DNA from: Marinilabiliaceae bacterium ANBcel2
GTDB lineage: Bacteria > Bacteroidota > Bacteroidia > Bacteroidales > Marinilabiliaceae
Assembly (NCBI GenBank): GCA_029688995.1
Contig: JARULA010000017.1
Location: 1 to 37,698 of the forward strand
Length of the DNA: 37,698 nt
Direction of reading: 5' to 3'
Below are positions 33,001-37,698 of this stretch, one piece after another; within the stretch, counting starts at the first letter, position 1, and every line of letters begins with the position of its first letter. A program made the position numbers and the translations under genes. Under the pieces are notes generated by a model. The model was not told the origin of the DNA and did not search any database. It worked only from the letters and a program-made list of their open reading frames with translations.

Positions 33001-33438
33001 TTTGGAGTTGATATTCTTCAGCAATATTTCCATTCAGTAGAAGATCGTACCGGATTTGCTAGCGGCCTATCTACGATTTTATATGATGGTTGGACCGAAG
33101 ACAATCAAAATACTATGGTTCAACAAATACGTCATGCTCCTACAAGCGGACAAAACAGTGAGGTGGATGATCATTGGGTATGTGACGGATCTTATTTACG
33201 AGGGAATCTTATTTCATTAGGATACACTTTTGATAATACTCAATTAACTAATACTGGAATAAATAGTTTGAGGATTTATGGTAGTATCGAAAATGCATTT
33301 GTTATTCACTCGGATGATTTTAAAGGGTTTGATCCTGAAGCCACTTCATGGGGAGGAGATCAATGGGGTCAAAATATGTTCTTTTTTCAGTATCCAAAAC
33401 CCAGAACCTTTACTGTAGGCGCCAGTGTTAAATTTTAA
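30064..33438 (+). CDS. SusC-like TonB-dependent transporter with STN domain
   Basis: This 1124-aa outer-membrane transporter forms the barrel of a SusCD glycan importer. After the signal peptide (about 15-38) comes an STN domain (about 48-120, ELSVENAMILDVFRAIENSS). That domain is the signalling part that contacts FecR-type anti-sigma factors. It is followed by a CarbopepD_reg domain (134-206), a TonB-box-like LDEIVVVGYGTQ (212-223) and a plug with the SusC hallmarks TRVMIRGIGTINSSSEPLYVVDG and IESIEVLKDASATAIYGARGANG. The barrel ends in TFTVGASVKF, a C-terminal Phe. It should import oligosaccharides captured by the SusD lipoprotein encoded 24 bp downstream. The STN domain and the adjacent sigma/FecR pair indicate trans-envelope autoregulation. 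Confidence 0.95.
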   Translation: MKKNRITLCSGLHGSKKVIFTVMFSLLSLFIGSTNSFSEITKGQRLIDELSVENAMILDVFRAIENSSDLGFFYKNDQLDMDKRYSFSYKDMRVEDVLEQIFKDSDYAYEIVGEHIVVLKDDKDRVENFVQNGIPVTGQITDLDGNPVPGVNVRVEGTSRGTVADVDGSYSITVDDPNVTLIFSFVGFESIRVDVEGRSTIDVQMLDDVSELDEIVVVGYGTQRRSDVTGSVGTASADEILEQPSFNALQGLRGKVSGVNIFTNSGSPTGSTRVMIRGIGTINSSSEPLYVVDGVVMENFDLVNPNDIESIEVLKDASATAIYGARGANGVLLVTTKRGASEEGVHVSYDTYVSIGKLRKKMDLLNAEEYMQVQQIGYDNAYKYNDYQSGEGPELTRNDPRLFDSQGNPRYDTDWQDEATRTAFSHNHQLSIQQATENSSFGSFINYSDNEGIMLNSWMKRVNAKLVYDADIKDWLSFGSNLSVNKTWGNEVEEGGGHQAPRRAMIEMPAIFPVKFPDGEWSSTFTIEDEYALEAIPNPVHVLETQKRRRDNTQIFGNLFFDINLASGLDLRTQFGIDKNIYEWRSYSPTDLINISAPNGRAQIQNSNRLYWQQETFLNYNVVEGVHRFSGVLGLSWQERKYRSNSMTSEGFADDFFHYNNIGAASDPDAPSSYAESWAMNSYFLRSSYTYDERYLFTLTGRIDGSSRFGDDNKYAFFPSAGLGWLVSNEGFWDNSYAFNLLKLRASYGITGNTEIGTYQSLATVGSGTVLLNGNRVTSSNVNRLANPELEWEKTKQFNIGVDLGFYNNRISLEADYYHKLTTDLLLNRPVPHTTGFTSILDNIGEVSNRGLDLMLSTRNVELPDFSWSSSLNFNYNKNEIEALGENDEDIHPGPWWVSGSQTILRVGESVSSFYGYRRLGTWSSDEVEEAAKVGAVPGEAKRTSEREIIGKGIPDWTGSFINRLNYRNWDFTLDLQFVFGVDILQQYFHSVEDRTGFASGLSTILYDGWTEDNQNTMVQQIRHAPTSGQNSEVDDHWVCDGSYLRGNLISLGYTFDNTQLTNTGINSLRIYGSIENAFVIHSDDFKGFDPEATSWGGDQWGQNMFFFQYPKPRTFTVGASVKF

Positions 33439-33462
33439 CTTTAATCTTAAAGGAATATTGAT

Positions 33463-35064
33463 ATGAAAAAACTAATTATATTATTTTTCGGTTTATTATT
33501 TATGGCTTCATGTGATGATTTTTTAGAAGAGAGCCCTAAAAGTGAGATGAGTATACACCAATATTTTAGTGACCCTTCTCATGCATATAATTCTGTAAAT
33601 CGTCTTTATCGTGATGGAGTCCCTTCATTTTTTCATGCAGGAAGTGCTTATAGGGGTACAACTATGATGCTTGGAGGATATATGTCAGGCTTTTTTGATA
33701 ATCCTGAATATAAAGGTCAGGAAGTTCATGTTATTGAGTGTCATAATCTTACCTTAACTCCTGTTAATATTTCTGGTTTTCTAGATGATGTTTGGACACC
33801 ATGTTATGTAGCAATCGCTCGTGCTAATACTGCTATAAAGTATATACCTGACACACCTGGATTGAGTGATTCTGAAAAGAATCAATTATTAGGTCAGGCC
33901 TATTTTTTTAGGGCATTAAACTATTTTCATTTGGTGAAAATTTTTGGTGACGTTCCTTTAACAATAGAACCTTATGAATCTTTAGAGGATATTTATTTGG
34001 AACGGTCTTCTGCAGAAATTGTTTATAATCAAATCATTAATGATTTGTTGTTTGTGATTGATAATAGCAGCTTAAATAATGAGCCAATGCCTATGAATAA
34101 TTACAGAATTTCTAAAGGGTCTGCAAAAGCTTTGTTAGCTGATGTATATCTTACAATTAGTGGAGAAGCTGTTAATATTGATAAATATGCTGATGCTGCA
34201 AATGTTGCTCGTGATATAATTACCTCAGGTAATTACTCTTTGATCAGTCATGATGATGAAGATCTTAAAAAAAGTGCATATAATACCATCCGGACGTCCA
34301 ATACAGAGAGGGAGTATTTGTATGTTATAGAATATGATGCAGGTATTGCTACTAATGGTTGGCTCCCAACATATTGTTATCCTAATGTTGCTGCTACATG
34401 GGGAGTTTTTCAGTACTCTATTACTAATAATTCTTATAAACCCGTAGAGGAACTACTTGCAGTATATGATTCTAATAATGATTTACGTATTCAGGAAAAA
34501 CAGTTTTTCCATAGTTCATTAACTTACATGGAAAATGGTGAAGAGCGAACTCGTGAATATGAACCTTCACCTTATCTTTGGCATGATGATGAAGCTCTTT
34601 TTGAGACAGGAAGAAGTGGTAAAGATGTTGCTGTTTATCGTTTAGCAGAAGTTTACCTTATTGCTGCAGAGGCTATAGCTCGCTCAGAGGGTGTCACTTC
34701 CGAAGCTGTAGAATATTTGGCAGAAGTTAGAAGTCGGGGATATTGGCAGACAGAAAAGTCAGATATTATTAATTTGCTCTCAACTCTTTCTGAACAAGAA
34801 TTTGTAGAAGAGGTGTGGAAAGAACGATTGAGAGAACTGCCCTTAGAGTTTAGAATTTGGTCAGATATGCAGCGTACTCGCAAATATCCACTTACTGATA
34901 TTAATAATCCTGGTGAGGTTGATTTTGTAGATTTGGTTGGTCAAACCAATGTATGGGGCAGCACTTTTGAAGAAAAACACCTACTATTTCCTATATCTAA
35001 CAATGAAAGACAAAGAAACCCTAACTTAACCCAAAATCCTGGTTATTCAGATGCTATCGAATAG
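33463..35064 (+). CDS. SusD/RagB-like glycan-binding lipoprotein
   Basis: This 533-aa surface lipoprotein has signal peptide LLFMASC with Cys17 lipidated, followed by DDFLEESP, the common start of mature SusD proteins. The helical TPR-like scaffold includes LLGQAYFFRALNYFHLVKIFGDVPL and the later VYRLAEVYLIAAEAIARSEG and EEVWKERLRELPLEFRIWSDMQRT segments, all typical of the SusD/RagB family. The C-terminus (LLFPISNNERQRNPNLTQNPGY) is the usual family ending. It binds the target glycan and acts as the lid of the SusC barrel. Its pairing with a GH92 enzyme suggests alpha-mannose-containing glycans, but no ligand can be read from the sequence. A terminator follows. Confidence 0.95.
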   Translation: MKKLIILFFGLLFMASCDDFLEESPKSEMSIHQYFSDPSHAYNSVNRLYRDGVPSFFHAGSAYRGTTMMLGGYMSGFFDNPEYKGQEVHVIECHNLTLTPVNISGFLDDVWTPCYVAIARANTAIKYIPDTPGLSDSEKNQLLGQAYFFRALNYFHLVKIFGDVPLTIEPYESLEDIYLERSSAEIVYNQIINDLLFVIDNSSLNNEPMPMNNYRISKGSAKALLADVYLTISGEAVNIDKYADAANVARDIITSGNYSLISHDDEDLKKSAYNTIRTSNTEREYLYVIEYDAGIATNGWLPTYCYPNVAATWGVFQYSITNNSYKPVEELLAVYDSNNDLRIQEKQFFHSSLTYMENGEERTREYEPSPYLWHDDEALFETGRSGKDVAVYRLAEVYLIAAEAIARSEGVTSEAVEYLAEVRSRGYWQTEKSDIINLLSTLSEQEFVEEVWKERLRELPLEFRIWSDMQRTRKYPLTDINNPGEVDFVDLVGQTNVWGSTFEEKHLLFPISNNERQRNPNLTQNPGYSDAIE

Positions 35065-35096
35065 CTTTTATGTCTGGATAATTAGTTGTTAAGGAT

Positions 35097-35130
35097 AATG
35101 TACCTGGTTTTACCAGGTGCATTTTCCTTT
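35097..35130 (+). terminator. Hairpin terminator after susD
   Basis: aatgtacctgg (35097-35107) pairs with ccaggtgcatt (35113-35123), with one G-U pair and a 5-nt loop, followed by a T-rich run from 35124. It lies between susD and the GH92 gene, so the latter has its own promoter or depends on read-through. Confidence 0.82.
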
Positions 35131-35169
35131 TTTCTTGTATGTAATTACTAATATTTAATTATGTGTTTT

Positions 35170-37473
35170 ATGAATAAGCAATATCAGGTTATTATTATTT
35201 TTTTTGTTCTAATTTTAAGTGCAGTCCCTGCATTTTCTCAAACTGTAGCTTCATTAACTAAGGATCCGGTTGATTTTGTTAATCCTTTAATGGGAACCGA
35301 TTCAGAGTTTAGTTTTTCTAACGGTAATACATATCCGGTTATTGCCCGTCCCTGGGGAATGAATTTTTGGACACCTCAAACCGGAGAAATGGGTAGTGGA
35401 TGGCAATATAGTTATGGTGCTGAACGAATAAAAGGATTTAAACAAACACATCAACCCAGTCCATGGATGAACGATTATGGAAATTTTTCGTTAATGCCTG
35501 TAACCGGAGAGTTGGTGTTTACCGAGAGTGAGCGTGCCAGCTGGTTTGGTCATAAAGCAGAAAATGCTTCACCGCATTATTATAGTGTTTATCTTGCCGA
35601 TTATGATGTAACTACCGAAATAACTCCAACTGAACGTTCGGCACGTTTTAGGTTTACGTATCCTGAAGAGGAAAATTCTTATGTAGTAATTGATGCTTTT
35701 GATCAGGGATCTTATGTTAAAATTATTCCTGAACAAAATAGGGTTATTGGTTATACTACACGAAATAGTGGTGGAGTTCCTGGTAATTTTAAAAACTATT
35801 TTATAGTTGAGTTTGACAAGCCTTTTGATTATAACGCTGTCTGGTCAGATGAAACTCTTTTGGAGGATCAGTTAGAGTTAGAAGATAACCATGTTGGTGC
35901 AGTTGTTGGGTTTTCTACTTACCAGGGTGAAAAGATTAATGCACGTGTCACGTCCTCTTTTATTAGTTATGAACAAGCTGATTTAAACCTTAATGAGATT
36001 GGAGATGATGATTTTGAAAAAGTTTATGCCGATGGGCGTGAGATTTGGAATAAAGAGTTGGGGCGTATTGAAGTAAATGGTGGAACTTATGACCAAACCC
36101 GAACTTTTTATTCAACATTATATAGAACTTTATTATTCCCGAGAAAATTTTATGAGTATGATGCTGATGGAAAAATTTGGCATTATAGTCCGTATAACGG
36201 AGAAATTCTACCTGGATACATGTTTACCGACAATGGTTTTTGGGACACTTTTAGGGCGGTTTTTCCATTTTTTAATTTAATGTATCCATCCTTAAATGAG
36301 AAGATACAGGCCGGATTAGTAAATACTTATCTTGAAAGTGGGTTCCTTCCTGAATGGGCTAGTCCGGGTCATCGACCTATTATGATTGGAAATAACTCTT
36401 CTACGATTGTAGCTGATGCATATTTAAAAGGCTTAAGAGGATATGATATAGAAACCCTTTATGAAGCGATACTTCATGGTTCTGAAAATGTTCATCCCGA
36501 GGTGAGTGCTACTGGTCGATTGGGTCATGAGTATTATAATGATTTGGGTTATATTCCTTATGATGTTGATATTAATGAGAATGCAGCAAGAACACTTGAA
36601 TATGCTTTTGCTGACTGGACAATATGGAAGCTTGCCAAGGAACTGGATCGGCCTCGTCGAGAGATAAATAGATTTAAGGAGAGAAGTCAGAATTATCGTA
36701 ATATTTTTGACTCTGAGACAAATTTAATGCGTGGTAAAAATAAAGATGGAACTTTTCAGGAGCCTTTTAATCCTTTTAAATGGGGAGATGCATTTACCGA
36801 AGGTAACAGTTGGCATTATACATGGTCTGTTTTTCATGATGTTCAAGGTCTTATTGATTTAATGGGAGGAGAAGCAGAGTTTGTTTCTATGTTAGATTCT
36901 GTATTTATATTACCTCCAATATTTGATGATAGTTATTATGGCTTTCCTATTCATGAGATAAGAGAAATGCAAGTTGCTGATATGGGGCAATATGCACATG
37001 GTAATCAACCAATACAGCATATGATATATCTTTATAATTATGCTGGAGAGCCCTGGAAGGCACAATATTGGGTTCGTGAAACTTTAAACCGCATGTATCA
37101 TTCTGGACCGGATGGGTATTGTGGAGATGAGGATAATGGACAAACTTCTGCCTGGTATGTATTTAGTTCTATGGGGTTTTATCCTGTTACACCGGGAGCA
37201 GATCAGTATGTTTTAGGAGCACCTTTGTTTCCCGAAATGAAAATTACTCTTGAAAATGGGAACAAAATTACTATTTCGGCACCTGATAACAGTTGTAATA
37301 ATCGTTATATTGATAAGTTATATATTAATGGTTCTGAATGGGATAAAAACTATGTAAACTACTTTGATTTAATGAATGGTGCTCACCTCGAATTTATTAT
37401 GACAGATGAACCGAATAAAATCAGAGGAACCAATGTTGACGCTTACCCATATTCATTTTCTCGAGACAATTGA
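35170..37473 (+). CDS. GH92 alpha-mannosidase, probably alpha-1,2
   Basis: This calcium-dependent exo-alpha-mannosidase of glycoside hydrolase family 92 has a signal peptide ending AVPAFS and no lipobox, so it is probably periplasmic. An N-terminal beta-sandwich carries the family openings GTDSEFSFSNGNTYP and HQPSPWMNDYG. The (alpha/alpha)6 barrel has DNGFWDTFRAVFPFFNLMYP, TEGNSWHYTW, AHGNQPIQHM and GDEDNGQTSAWYVFSSMGFYPV. Counted from the ATG at 35161, Glu547 is the expected acid and Asp656/Asp658 the expected base residues. Trp102, His598 and Glu599 fall where alpha-1,2-specific members have Trp, His and Glu. The ATG at 35170 (767 aa) gives the better signal peptide, but 35161 is also open. 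The gene ends the utilisation locus and is followed by a strong terminator. Confidence 0.93.
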   Translation: MNKQYQVIIIFFVLILSAVPAFSQTVASLTKDPVDFVNPLMGTDSEFSFSNGNTYPVIARPWGMNFWTPQTGEMGSGWQYSYGAERIKGFKQTHQPSPWMNDYGNFSLMPVTGELVFTESERASWFGHKAENASPHYYSVYLADYDVTTEITPTERSARFRFTYPEEENSYVVIDAFDQGSYVKIIPEQNRVIGYTTRNSGGVPGNFKNYFIVEFDKPFDYNAVWSDETLLEDQLELEDNHVGAVVGFSTYQGEKINARVTSSFISYEQADLNLNEIGDDDFEKVYADGREIWNKELGRIEVNGGTYDQTRTFYSTLYRTLLFPRKFYEYDADGKIWHYSPYNGEILPGYMFTDNGFWDTFRAVFPFFNLMYPSLNEKIQAGLVNTYLESGFLPEWASPGHRPIMIGNNSSTIVADAYLKGLRGYDIETLYEAILHGSENVHPEVSATGRLGHEYYNDLGYIPYDVDINENAARTLEYAFADWTIWKLAKELDRPRREINRFKERSQNYRNIFDSETNLMRGKNKDGTFQEPFNPFKWGDAFTEGNSWHYTWSVFHDVQGLIDLMGGEAEFVSMLDSVFILPPIFDDSYYGFPIHEIREMQVADMGQYAHGNQPIQHMIYLYNYAGEPWKAQYWVRETLNRMYHSGPDGYCGDEDNGQTSAWYVFSSMGFYPVTPGADQYVLGAPLFPEMKITLENGNKITISAPDNSCNNRYIDKLYINGSEWDKNYVNYFDLMNGAHLEFIMTDEPNKIRGTNVDAYPYSFSRDN

Positions 37474-37492
37474 ATTGAGAGATTACTTTTTT

Positions 37493-37527
37493 GTGTCATA
37501 ATCATGATTTGATTATGACACCTTTTT
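37493..37527 (+). terminator. Hairpin terminator after the GH92 gene
   Basis: A perfect 12-bp stem (37493-37504, gtgtcataatca, with 37510-37521) has a 5-nt loop and is followed by a run of five T residues. It lies 19 bp beyond the GH92 stop codon. Confidence 0.88.
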
Positions 37528-37663
37528 AAGTTTTGGTCTCTTTATAAGTTTCAAATGGTTAAAATGTGCTATTATTTTAATTGTCTATGGCAGTAATGCT
37601 AAGTAATTATAATTTAGTTTGCATACTCATTCTATTTTTAATCAGTTATAATTTTTATAAATT

Positions 37664-37698
37664 ATGAAACTAATTTTTCTATTATCAGCCATTACAAT
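37664..37698 (+). CDS. Start of a further gene, truncated by window end
   Basis: An ATG after an AT-rich leader opens the frame MKLIFLLSAIT, which looks like the start of a signal peptide. Only 11 codons are inside the window, so the product is unknown. It follows the GH92 gene and its terminator on the same strand and may belong to the same utilisation locus. Confidence 0.5.
   Translation, partial: MKLIFLLSAIT

Overview
The window looks like a chromosomal segment of a member of the Bacteroidetes (class Bacteroidia; I cannot name the genus). It is AT-rich. It carries a SusC/SusD pair with an ECF sigma/FecR-type anti-sigma pair, several TonB-dependent outer-membrane receptors with carboxypeptidase-regulatory-like N-terminal domains, lipoproteins whose lipidated Cys is followed by Ser and acidic residues, and weak Shine-Dalgarno signals. 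All of these are typical of that phylum. No rRNA, tRNA, CRISPR array, integrase or intact insertion sequence was seen.

Layout. (a) 1-2.0 kb, minus strand: an aldo/keto reductase, a DoxX-like membrane protein and a small acidic protein with two BamE-like halves. A strong hairpin terminator lies beyond the reductase. (b) 2.2-6.6 kb: a conserved 93-aa protein (+), a membrane PAS-PAS histidine kinase with a degenerate receiver-like C-terminus (-), and arginyl-tRNA synthetase (+). (c) 6.6-6.8 kb: ten copies of a 16-bp tandem repeat between convergent genes. (d) 6.8-12.8 kb, minus strand: a probable metal-acquisition operon, read as a His-rich ZnuD-like TonB receptor, two His-rich DUF4625-type lipoproteins, a terminator-like hairpin touching the next start codon, and a second TonB receptor. 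(e) 12.9-18.0 kb, minus strand: a translationally coupled pair made of an SbcD/YhaO-like metallophosphoesterase and a 1234-aa SbcC/YhaN-like ATPase with a membrane hairpin in its coiled coil and an unexplained C-terminal extension. (f) 18.0-19.8 kb: a structured intergenic region and a lipoprotein built of four lipocalin-like modules in an A-B-A'-B' order. (g) 20-27.9 kb, minus strand: a thioester-containing alpha-2-macroglobulin followed at once by penicillin-binding protein 1C. (h) 28.1-37.5 kb, plus strand: ECF sigma factor, FecR anti-sigma factor, STN-containing SusC, SusD and a GH92 alpha-mannosidase. This is a small polysaccharide utilisation locus for alpha-mannose-containing glycans. 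The window ends in the first codons of another gene.

How the parts work together. In (h) the SusC N-terminal STN domain should signal glycan binding to the FecR protein, which releases the sigma factor to transcribe susCD and the mannosidase. In (g) the macroglobulin is thought to trap proteases that breach the outer membrane while PBP1C repairs the wall. In (d) surface lipoproteins may pass a metal or metallophore to the receptors. The least explained items are the ATPase/phosphoesterase pair, the DUF4625/receptor operon with its internal hairpin, and the four-module lipoprotein.
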